A DNA stretch of 6,001 nt from NCBI GenBank assembly GCA_016764835.1, contig JAESRD010000305.1, positions 1 through 6,001 of the forward strand, given 5' to 3'. This document shows, one piece after another, positions 1-6,001 of this stretch. Numbering within the stretch: the first letter of the stretch is position 1; each line of letters opens with the position of its first letter. The stretch comes from Paracoccaceae bacterium. GTDB lineage: Bacteria; Pseudomonadota; Alphaproteobacteria; Rhodobacterales; Rhodobacteraceae. The translations under genes and the position numbers were made by a program. Under the pieces are notes generated by a model. That model was given only the letters and a program-made list of their open reading frames with translations. It was not told where the DNA came from and ran no database searches.

Positions 1-45
1 ATCGCGTACTGAAATCAAAAGCGGCGCGGTGTCGAAGACATTATT
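1..45 (+). other. Probable upstream coding continuation of the caspase gene, shifted frame
   Basis: In the caspase frame there is a TGA at 10-12, followed by codons for NQKRRGVEDIIV that run straight into the caspase reading. Caspase-like proteins usually have a segment of the form 'VL..RGV..DI.VL' here, before the helix and strand that lead to the His motif. The frame starting at base 3 reads RVLKSK and then degenerates. Joining RVLKSK to RRGVEDIIVLSE restores the expected segment and needs just one base fewer in the stretch 17-27 (AAAA followed by GCGGCGC). I infer a single-base insertion, either a real mutation or an error at the A run. The rest of the N-terminus, including any signal peptide, is outside the window. 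Confidence 0.5.
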
Positions 46-1980
46 GTGCTGTCAGAGGCCACCACAAGACCAACCCGCGCGGCGATCCTTGATGCCTTTG
101 CCGCCGTAGCAGCCGAGGCTGGCCCCGGCGATTTTATCTACATTCATTTCAGCGGCCACGGCACCCAGCAGCGTGACGTAAGCGGCGACGAGAGCGATGG
201 CCGCGACGAGGTGTTTCTACCTGCCGATACCCGTCCGGCGCAGGGGGCGAGCGGGCTGATCGGCAATGCGATCACCGATGATGAGATCGGCGAAATGGTC
301 GATGCGATCCGCGCTAACGGCGCCGATGTCTGGCTGGTGCTGGACAGCTGCCATTCTGGCTCTGGCCTGCGCGGCGGCGCGGCCGATGTGGCGCTGCGCT
401 ACGTTGACCCGGCTCTGCTGGGCGTCGGCCCGCTGGCGCGCAACACCGCCGAACCAATGTTGCCGCCCAGCAGCCTGCCCCCCGGCGCGGGCGGCATAAT
501 CGCCTTTTATGCCGCGCAGTCACATGAGGTGGCGCGCGAGGTTAACCTTGCGCCGCAAGGCGCACCCGATGCTTGGTACGGGTTGTTTACCGCGCATCTC
601 GCCGCCCGGCTTGATACGGGCGAAGCGCTGAGCTTTCGCCAGCTATTTCAGGCAATTATGCAGGATATGAACGGCCAAGCAGTGCCCGGCGGCGCCCGGC
701 TGCAAACCCCGCTTTGGCAGGGTGATCTCATAGATGCAGCTTTGTTTGGTGGCGGCAGCACGGTGGGCCTGCGCCGCTTTGCTGTTCGGGGCGACAGGCT
801 GTCAGCAGGCTTGGTTCACGGCCTGACCACCGGCACGTTGTTGGGGCTTGTCGGTGACAGCGCCGCCCCGGCTGATGCGCTGATCGGCACCGCGCAGATC
901 GAGGCGTCTGAGGCGCTTGGGGCGCGTCTGCGTCCGGTTGCCGATGATTGTATTGCCCAAACAGAAACGCTTTGCTCCCGTATTGGCGCGCTGCCGTCGC
1001 AGGCCCGGTTTGCACAGGTCTTGGCCCGGCCAGTCGGGCAGATTATTGGCCTTGCGCTGCCGATTGACCTTGCCAGCCGCGGCGTGTTGGCTGCCGATCA
1101 CCCGGCAATGCAGGCGCTTACGGCGGCCATAGATGCGGCTGATCTGCCCTTGGCGCTGAGCGCCACTGACTATGATGTTGAGACCCTGTGGGACGGGCAA
1201 AAGCTATGGTTTGGCCCGCGGGCTTTGGCCGGACAAACTCCGGTTGGGTTGTCATGGTCGCCGGGAAATGAGGCGCTTGAGCCGCTGCTGCGCCGGGTAG
1301 TGCGGGCCGAACATCTGGCGCAAATGCTGGCAGCTGCGGCGCGCAACACCCAGCCGCTCAGCCCAAACCCGTTGCGGATAGAGGCAAGGCTGACACCAGT
1401 GGCGCTGGGCGATCTTGTCAGCGTGGCCACAGGCATGACCCCGCAAAGCGAATGTCGCGCCGCCCGTGCCAACCTGCCCCCCGGCGCTGGCGAAACATTG
1501 CCACCCCATGCGGCGCTCAAACAATGCGATGGCCTGTCATTCTTGGCGCAAAGCGCATCAGACGGCGCGCGCGACGTGAACCGCGTGCATATTGATGCGC
1601 AATATTGCGTATATGCCAGCTATGAGCGGGTCGTAGGCCGCGCCACGGCGCAGATCATTGGCCCCAATATGACGCTGTGTTCAGATTGTCCGAGCGGGTT
1701 TAGCGCCGGGCATGAGCGGCTATTTGTCATCACCTCACAAGCCCGCGCAAACAGCGAAGCGCTGAACCTCGTCGGCCATATTGAAACTTGCGGTGACACA
1801 GCGCCTGCCACGCGCGGCGCGCAACAGGCGCAGATTGCTGCGTTTCTTGAGGCACTGCCACAAGGCCGCGCGCTGCGCCGCAATATGGGTGGCATTGGTA
1901 TCGCCAATATTTGGGTCGAACAGTTTGACTGGCTGATCCTGCCTAAACCTGAACTGCCGCAGCTGGGAGATAGACCATGA
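46..1980 (+). CDS. Caspase/metacaspase-like peptidase (C14 family), 5' end incomplete
   Basis: A caspase-fold cysteine protease, expected to cut after a basic residue if it is metacaspase-like. Numbering from GTG 46, the catalytic His is H38 in IHFSGHGTQ and the catalytic Cys is C102 in VLDSCHSG. Between them DESDGRDEVFLPAD (about 49-61) resembles the acidic, calcium-linked segment of metacaspases. A p10-like part follows at about 145-235 (AFYAAQSHE, WYGLFTAHL, QTPLWQGDL). Residues about 240-644 are a region I do not recognise; residues about 510-582 weakly recall DUF4384-type domains. Eight non-catalytic cysteines (302, 310, 470, 494, 521, 545, 548, 582) suggest disulphides and export, but any signal peptide would lie off the left edge. 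GTG 46 is a poor start: no clear ribosome site precedes it, and the upstream in-frame codons (RRGVEDIIVL) already look like caspase sequence, so the real start lies further left. The stop overlaps the next gene's ATG by four bases, which implies translational coupling. The family call is strong; the substrate is unknown. Confidence 0.88.
   Translation: MLSEATTRPTRAAILDAFAAVAAEAGPGDFIYIHFSGHGTQQRDVSGDESDGRDEVFLPADTRPAQGASGLIGNAITDDEIGEMVDAIRANGADVWLVLDSCHSGSGLRGGAADVALRYVDPALLGVGPLARNTAEPMLPPSSLPPGAGGIIAFYAAQSHEVAREVNLAPQGAPDAWYGLFTAHLAARLDTGEALSFRQLFQAIMQDMNGQAVPGGARLQTPLWQGDLIDAALFGGGSTVGLRRFAVRGDRLSAGLVHGLTTGTLLGLVGDSAAPADALIGTAQIEASEALGARLRPVADDCIAQTETLCSRIGALPSQARFAQVLARPVGQIIGLALPIDLASRGVLAADHPAMQALTAAIDAADLPLALSATDYDVETLWDGQKLWFGPRALAGQTPVGLSWSPGNEALEPLLRRVVRAEHLAQMLAAAARNTQPLSPNPLRIEARLTPVALGDLVSVATGMTPQSECRAARANLPPGAGETLPPHAALKQCDGLSFLAQSASDGARDVNRVHIDAQYCVYASYERVVGRATAQIIGPNMTLCSDCPSGFSAGHERLFVITSQARANSEALNLVGHIETCGDTAPATRGAQQAQIAAFLEALPQGRALRRNMGGIGIANIWVEQFDWLILPKPELPQLGDRP
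1965..1970 (+). promoter_or_regulatory. Ribosome binding site of the TPR-CHAT gene
   Basis: GGGAGA lies six bases before ATG 1977, inside the last codons of the caspase gene. With the ATGA overlap it supports the start chosen for the second gene and indicates translational coupling of the pair. Confidence 0.7.
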
Positions 1981-2039
1981 AAATCACAGGCTTTGCTGTC
2001 GCTCTAGCCCTGTTCTGGCTGTCACATGGTGCACTGGCC
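1977..2039 (+). other. Signal peptide coding segment of the TPR-CHAT protein
   Basis: Codons 1-21 encode a short basic start (MK), a hydrophobic core (FAVALALFWL) and a small-residue AXA-type end (ALA) followed by Q22. This fits Sec export and signal peptidase I cleavage. There is no cysteine just after the site, so a lipoprotein is unlikely. The mature protein should be periplasmic, or exported further if an unseen system carries it. Confidence 0.8.
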
Positions 2040-5000
2040 CAAACTGGCCGGGCAGAGGCGCTCAATGACGCGGCGCTCAGCGCATTTAACGCAGGCGATA
2101 CTGGCCAAGCCATATTGCTGACCCAAGAGGCGCTAAGCGATGGTAGCGATAGCGCAGAACCGGTGGCGCATCTTATAGCGCTCAACAATCTGTTTCATCT
2201 GCTTAATCTGGCAGAAGAAGACCCCAACATGCTGATGCAGACCGCCAGCAGAGCGCTGAGCTTTGCTGATGAGACCGACCAGCGCGACACGACCGGCGGC
2301 TTTACCGCGCAGAAAAACCGGGCCACGGCTCTGTTTGCGCTGGGCCGCCAGCAACAGGCCGTTTTGGCGGTAACAGAGATGTTGCAACAGGCGCGCGCGA
2401 CCCCGATGCATGGTGCGGCGAGCATTGAGGCGACAGATGCGTATTTCCGGTTTGGCGCTTACCGGCGAATGGTGGCGGTAATAGTTGAAATGGGCGAGGT
2501 GACGGGCGGCTACCAAGCCAACACAACGATCGACGTGCTTTATGCTCGCCAAGAGCAACTTGAGCTGGAGGGCGATATTGAGGCCGTTTCGGCGCTGATA
2601 GATGGGCGGATAGCTTTGGTAGCCCTTATTGCACCGGACCTGCTGGAGGAGTTTTCGCATACGGCCCTGTGGCAAAAGTTCTACATGAATTACAAAGCGC
2701 AAAACCTTGGCGCCGCCGCAGATGCGCTGGAAGTCTGGGTAAATACCGGAACGGCGTCGCCAGATGAGTTGGACTTTTTGCGGGTTGAAGCCGAAGGCAA
2801 TCTGATCTTGGCGCAGCATATCAGCTATAGCGGGCAGGGCCGGTTGCAGCTGGACCAAACCCAATATCTGGTCGCGCTTTCACGGCTGGCTTACGCTGAT
2901 ACTGATGCGCGGCTAGGCTATGCATTGCGGGAACGCGCGGCGGCTGAAACAGATTTGGGCCAATATGAGCAGGCCAATGCAACGCTGCAAGAGGCGGTGG
3001 CGGTGCTGCTGTCGTCAGACGGTGGACAGGCCGAGGTCTATCTGGTGCTAGAGGATCTGGCGGCCAATGCGTGGCAACGCGACCAGCTTGAGGTGGCCGC
3101 AGGGCTCTACGCGCAGGCAGATGCAATGTACCGGGCCGGGCTGGCGCAAGGCGCGCAAGCCGATACCAGTTTTGACCTTATGATACTGGCGCATAACCGG
3201 GCCAAGCTGGCAGTTGACCGGGGCGAAGCGGCGGCGGCGGCGGATTATTTGGCGCAGGCCAATGCGCACTACGCCCAAGCGGCAGCAGAGCAAGAACTGC
3301 TGCCAAACCAAACCCGCGAACAGGCCGGATTGCTAGAAACCCAAGCTTTGCTGGCGTATTTGCGCGGCGAGGAAGACGCTGCCCGCGATGCGGCCCTGCG
3401 CGCAGCCGATGTGGCGCGCTCGCTTTATACGCCCGGCCACCCAGGCCAAGCGCTGGCATTGGCCAATGCCGCCGATCTGCTGTTCGTTTTGGGCGATCCA
3501 GATCAGGCCGAGGCGCTGCTGCATGAGGCAGATCAGATCGCCAGTGCCGCATTGCCTGCCGATACGCCGCTGGTGGTAGAGATAAACAGCAAGCTGGTTT
3601 TGGCCGCATTGCAACAGGGCGATATCGACACAGCGTTGCAACGGCTGCGGCTGGTGACGCGGGCGCGCCAGTCGCCGCTCTACCGGGCCGGGCTGGCAGG
3701 GGCGGTGCATGATTTTGAGCTAATGGCTTGGGCGCTTTTGAGCAGGCCCGCCCCGTCAGGCGCTGAAATTGACGAGGCACTTGCAGCGATCCAATGGACC
3801 CAAATATCGCAATCGGCTGATGCTTTGGCAATGATGGGCGCGCGGATGGCCGCTGCCAATCCGGCCCATGCGGCTTTGCTCAAGCACCGCCAAGATCTGA
3901 TACTGGAGGCAACACGCAACCGCTCGGCCTTGTTGGCTGCATATGCAGCTCACCGGCCAGATGAACAGGTGTCGCAAGACCTTAACCAACGGCAGGCAGA
4001 GCTGGCCGCCGCCCTGACCCAAGCCGAAGATGAGATCGCGGCGGCGGGGCTTGAACTGTCTGGCCTTGGCCGGGTGCAGCCACTGGGTTTGGCCGAGATA
4101 CAGCAGCTTTTGGCCCCCGGCGACGTGCTAGTAACCTTCGTTCTGCCCGGCTTGCGGGCCGAGATGGTACCGGGGCTGGATGGCTCGGCAAACCTTGTTG
4201 TGGCGATCAGCCAAACGGAAGTCAGCTTCGCGCCAATAGCCGAGCCAAGCCGGGCGGCGCTAAACCGCAAGATTTCGGCGTTTCGCTGCGAAATGGCGAT
4301 AAGCGACCCCGGCTGTGGCACCGGCGCGGCGGCGCTCTTGCGCGGTGCGATGCTTGATGACGTGCCGCAGGACGGCCCGGTCTTTGACTGGCAGCTGGCG
4401 CACGGGCTTTACCAAGACCTGTTTGGCGGCGTTGCCTCGGCGGTCAGCGCCGCCGATCATGTGATCATCGTGCCGCCAAGCGACCTGCTGCGCCTGCCGT
4501 TCCAAGCGCTGATCACCGCCCCCCAGCCCGACTTTTCGCTGCAAACGGCCGATTGGATGATCCGCCAACAGGCGATCTCCGTGCTGCCGTCTATCCCCTC
4601 ATTTGCCCTGCTGCGCCGAGATACCCCGCCCGCCAGGCAGCCGCCGCGGCTCTTGGGCATAGGAGATCCGCTGATCGGCACCGGCCCAGCCGTTGATTGC
4701 GATAATTTGACACTGGCCGCTTTGCGCTCAAACGATAGCGCGGAGACGAACCTGTTCTCTGGCGGTTACGCGCAAGGCGTGGCCTTGGCCGACCCGGTGC
4801 GCTTGGCCAATATGGCGCGCTTGGCTGACGCGGCCTGCGAGTTGCGGGCAATATCGGCAAGCTTTGGGCCGCAAAACTCCACGTTGCTGATGCAAAACGC
4901 AGCCACCGAGACCGAGATCAAAGCGCTCAGCCAAAGCGGCGCATTGGCGGGCTATGATGTGCTGGTGTTTTCAACCCACGGGCTGGTGGCAGATGAGACC

Positions 5001-5414
5001 AGCGCGGTCTCGCCCGGCCTTGTCATGACCCCGCCCGCTCGCGCCACGCTGCTTGATGATGGGCTGCTGACCGCGTCTGAGGTCGCAGCCCTGTCGCTCA
5101 ACGCGCGGTTGGTTGTACTATCGGCTTGCAGCACGGCGGCGGGGGAAAACGCTGCCGAAGAGGGGCTTTCAGGTTTGGCGCGCGGGTTCTTTCAGGCCGG
5201 GGCAAAGGCGCTGATGGTCACGCATTGGTCGGTCTATTCGGAGGCGGCGGTTGAGGTGACAACGGGTCTGTTCGCCGCCCAAGCCGCCGCACCTGAGCTG
5301 AGCCTGCCCGCAGCTTTGCGCCGCTCAACGCTCGCCATTTTGGATGACCCGATGGCAGATGCGCTCCGGTTGCACCCGGCCTACTGGGCGCCATTTGCGA
5401 TTATTGGGCCGTAA
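1977..5414 (+). CDS. Exported TPR-repeat CHAT-domain protease
   Basis: A 1145-residue protein ending in a CHAT domain, a caspase/separase-related cysteine protease fold. Residues 1-21 form a signal peptide: MK, a hydrophobic core, then ALA before Q22, which is a signal peptidase I type site. Helical TPR-like pairs follow at about 29-58, 113-142, 317-347, 359-389, 405-435, 452-483, 492-525 and 537-566. A helical linker rich in Q, E and A (about 665-695) may be coiled coil. The CHAT domain spans about 700-1145: HVIIVPPSDLLRLPFQAL at 828-845, catalytic H1001 in FSTHG, catalytic C1051 in LSACSTA, the downstream GLARGFFQAGA segment, and a terminal HPAYWAPFAIIGP like that of other CHAT proteins. 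Residues 22-770 have no cysteine; the four non-catalytic ones (771, 780, 908, 954) could form two disulphides. The length is normal for exported TPR-CHAT proteins and the gene looks intact. It overlaps the caspase gene by four bases. TPRs probably bind a partner or substrate that the protease then cuts; that role and any link to the neighbouring caspase are inferred. Confidence 0.92.
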   Translation: MKITGFAVALALFWLSHGALAQTGRAEALNDAALSAFNAGDTGQAILLTQEALSDGSDSAEPVAHLIALNNLFHLLNLAEEDPNMLMQTASRALSFADETDQRDTTGGFTAQKNRATALFALGRQQQAVLAVTEMLQQARATPMHGAASIEATDAYFRFGAYRRMVAVIVEMGEVTGGYQANTTIDVLYARQEQLELEGDIEAVSALIDGRIALVALIAPDLLEEFSHTALWQKFYMNYKAQNLGAAADALEVWVNTGTASPDELDFLRVEAEGNLILAQHISYSGQGRLQLDQTQYLVALSRLAYADTDARLGYALRERAAAETDLGQYEQANATLQEAVAVLLSSDGGQAEVYLVLEDLAANAWQRDQLEVAAGLYAQADAMYRAGLAQGAQADTSFDLMILAHNRAKLAVDRGEAAAAADYLAQANAHYAQAAAEQELLPNQTREQAGLLETQALLAYLRGEEDAARDAALRAADVARSLYTPGHPGQALALANAADLLFVLGDPDQAEALLHEADQIASAALPADTPLVVEINSKLVLAALQQGDIDTALQRLRLVTRARQSPLYRAGLAGAVHDFELMAWALLSRPAPSGAEIDEALAAIQWTQISQSADALAMMGARMAAANPAHAALLKHRQDLILEATRNRSALLAAYAAHRPDEQVSQDLNQRQAELAAALTQAEDEIAAAGLELSGLGRVQPLGLAEIQQLLAPGDVLVTFVLPGLRAEMVPGLDGSANLVVAISQTEVSFAPIAEPSRAALNRKISAFRCEMAISDPGCGTGAAALLRGAMLDDVPQDGPVFDWQLAHGLYQDLFGGVASAVSAADHVIIVPPSDLLRLPFQALITAPQPDFSLQTADWMIRQQAISVLPSIPSFALLRRDTPPARQPPRLLGIGDPLIGTGPAVDCDNLTLAALRSNDSAETNLFSGGYAQGVALADPVRLANMARLADAACELRAISASFGPQNSTLLMQNAATETEIKALSQSGALAGYDVLVFSTHGLVADETSAVSPGLVMTPPARATLLDDGLLTASEVAALSLNARLVVLSACSTAAGENAAEEGLSGLARGFFQAGAKALMVTHWSVYSEAAVEVTTGLFAAQAAAPELSLPAALRRSTLAILDDPMADALRLHPAYWAPFAIIGP

Positions 5415-5445
5415 GCTCTGGCGACCAAATTTTCATGAGGCAAAA

Positions 5446-5482
5446 TAAAAGGCGGCATCTGGGAGGAAGATGCCGCCTTTTA
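5446..5482 (+). terminator. Strong intrinsic terminator after the caspase/CHAT operon
   Basis: A perfect 15-base inverted repeat, TAAAAGGCGGCATCT and its reverse complement, encloses a seven-base loop (GGGAGGA). The GC-rich core is flanked by A's on the left and T's on the right, so the structure can end transcription on both strands. It begins 31 bases after the TAA of the TPR-CHAT gene, which marks the end of the transcription unit. The U tract is short (TTTT then AG), so termination may be incomplete. Confidence 0.85.
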
Positions 5483-5887
5483 GTTTCGAAGGTGTTCCGG
5501 GAGGAAGTAGAACCCTTCATCTTAGCTTTGGTAACACTAATGCTGCACTCGCACAATAGTTTAGCTATGCAAATGTTGCAACGCAGCATTGCAGTAATGG
5601 CGGGTGTTGTGGGGTTGAATGGGTGTGATTCTGGCCTAAAGCGCGCAGCGCTAAGGCTCTTCTGCGGGCTGATATTGGTGGCGAAATGCAGGTAATACGC
5701 TCTGGGTGTTAGCATAGGCACCGTTAGCGCTCTCATCGTTTCTGCGCAACGATTGCCGCTTGGCAAGGCTCAGCAATAATTGCCGACATATCTGCGAAAT
5801 GCCTTTGGTGCAGATGATCGAACCAACTCGTTGTTTGATCCCAAGGTTTGATGGTCCAATCTGTTCGTTGGAATAGAAGGAAGCACT
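5483..5887. other. Gene-free intergenic region, lower GC, small inverted repeats
   Basis: I see no convincing gene on either strand. The open frames here read as low-quality sequence, lack good ribosome sites, and one on the minus strand runs through the terminator. The base composition is visibly less GC-rich than in the two genes to the left. Small dyads are present: AATGCTGC at 5539-5546 with GCAGCATT at 5583-5590; AGCGCTAA at 5647-5654 with TTAGCGCT at 5724-5731; and two adjacent hairpins at 5735-5753 (ATCGTT/AACGAT) and 5753-5766 (TTGCC/GGCAA). It may be decayed accessory DNA beside an insertion sequence. The left end of that element probably lies in about 5850-5887; TGTTCGTTGG at 5862 is a candidate, but no matching right end is in view. 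Confidence 0.5.
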
Positions 5888-6001
5888 ATGGGACAGATAC
5901 GTCTCGGTTGCGCCACGTACTGTTACCCGGCAGGGCATTCAAAGAATGCCTGAGAGGGCACGCACGCTATCCGAGCAACAATACAGCGATCGCAAGCGAC
6001 G
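5888..6001 (+). pseudogene. IS481-family transposase, 5' fragment with internal disruption
   Basis: ATG 5888 follows AGAAGGA (5875-5881), a good ribosome site seven bases from the start. It opens with MGQIRLGCAT, and later in the same frame reads THAIRATIQRSQAT (5960-6001). IS481-type transposases of alphaproteobacteria typically begin like MGQ(V/I)RHG(S/C)ATTTHA(V/I)RAAIQRSQA, so the two pieces match the consecutive parts of that N-terminus. Between them lie codons for YCYPAGHSKNA, a TGA stop at 5951-5953, and EG. This is about 39-42 bases more than expected and kills translation after 21 codons. The rest, including the helix-turn-helix and the DDE catalytic domain, would lie beyond the right edge. 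The family call rests on recalled sequence similarity only. A start downstream of the stop is possible but would lose the conserved opening. Confidence 0.6.
5934..5950. repeat. Palindrome inside the transposase-disrupting insert
   Basis: GGCATTC, AAA, GAATGCC is a perfect seven-base inverted repeat with a three-base spacer. It sits in the middle of the extra bases that split the IS481-like N-terminal motif. CCC at about 5926-5928 and GGG at 5956-5958 could add a second short stem outside it. The insert is bounded by CACG at 5914-5917 and 5959-5962, which may be a short direct repeat. Confidence 0.6.

Noticed and set aside
2133..2864. A 243-codon open frame on the minus strand, opposite the TPR part of the CHAT gene
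   Set aside because: It lies fully inside the better-supported plus-strand gene, its product is rich in R, Q and H without recognisable motifs, and long antisense frames are common in GC-rich DNA.
3178..3831. A 217-codon open frame on the minus strand, opposite the TPR region
   Set aside because: The Pro/Arg/Ala-rich translation is typical of antisense to GC-rich coding DNA; there is no domain and no ribosome site of note.
1977..5414. TPR-CHAT protein as a Csx29 (Craspase, type III-E CRISPR) component
   Set aside because: The architecture is similar, but this protein has a signal peptide, and there is no CRISPR array, gRAMP or other cas gene in the window.
1..5414. A bacterial gasdermin defence operon
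   Set aside because: Caspase-like proteases accompany bacterial gasdermins, but no small gasdermin-like gene is visible here, and export of the CHAT protein does not fit a cytoplasmic defence trigger. The region left of the window is unseen.
5401..5766. A 121-codon minus-strand open frame downstream of the operon
   Set aside because: It runs through both arms of the terminator hairpin and into the end of the CHAT gene, and the translation has no recognisable family features.
5651..5938. A 95-codon minus-strand open frame overlapping the insertion-sequence start
   Set aside because: It overlaps the IS481-like motif on the other strand, and I see no family match or good ribosome site.
5415..6001. 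tRNA, other structured RNA gene or CRISPR array in the right-hand region
   Set aside because: No tRNA T-loop or acceptor pattern and no regularly spaced direct repeats were found; only short isolated dyads are present.

Overview
This window is a GC-rich stretch of bacterial DNA, most likely from an alphaproteobacterium of the Rhodobacteraceae type. That placement is an inference. It rests on the strongly GC-biased codon use, the gene pair (an exported caspase-like protein plus an exported TPR-CHAT protein), and an IS481-like transposase start typical of that class. No rRNA, tRNA or housekeeping marker is present to confirm it.

About 90% of the window (1-5414) is a compact two-gene plus-strand unit. 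The first gene encodes a caspase/metacaspase-like (peptidase C14) protein with a visible His-Cys dyad and a Cys-rich C-terminal region of unknown function. Its true N-terminus lies off the left edge. The N-terminal beta strands of the caspase fold seem to continue upstream in a different frame, so the gene is probably frameshifted near bases 17-27, either truly or through sequence error. The second gene overlaps the first by ATGA. It encodes a 1145-residue protein with a signal peptide, many TPR-type helical repeats, a short coiled-coil-like linker and a C-terminal CHAT (caspase HetF associated with TPRs) protease domain with an intact His-Cys dyad. The pair thus joins two separate caspase-fold proteases by translational coupling. 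The TPR-CHAT protein is predicted to act outside the cytoplasm, and the cysteine pattern of both proteins fits an oxidising compartment.

A strong, nearly symmetrical hairpin terminator follows 31 bases after the second stop codon. From about 5483 to 5860 the sequence is visibly less GC-rich, holds several small inverted repeats, and shows no convincing gene on either strand. The right edge (5888-6001) has the first codons of an IS481-family transposase. Its N-terminal motif is split by about 39-45 extra bases that carry a palindrome and an in-frame stop, so this copy looks broken.

The most interesting content is the coupled caspase and exported TPR-CHAT pair. No substrate (gasdermin, filamentous haemagglutinin-like protein, gRAMP or other partner) is visible, so the pathway cannot be named from this window.
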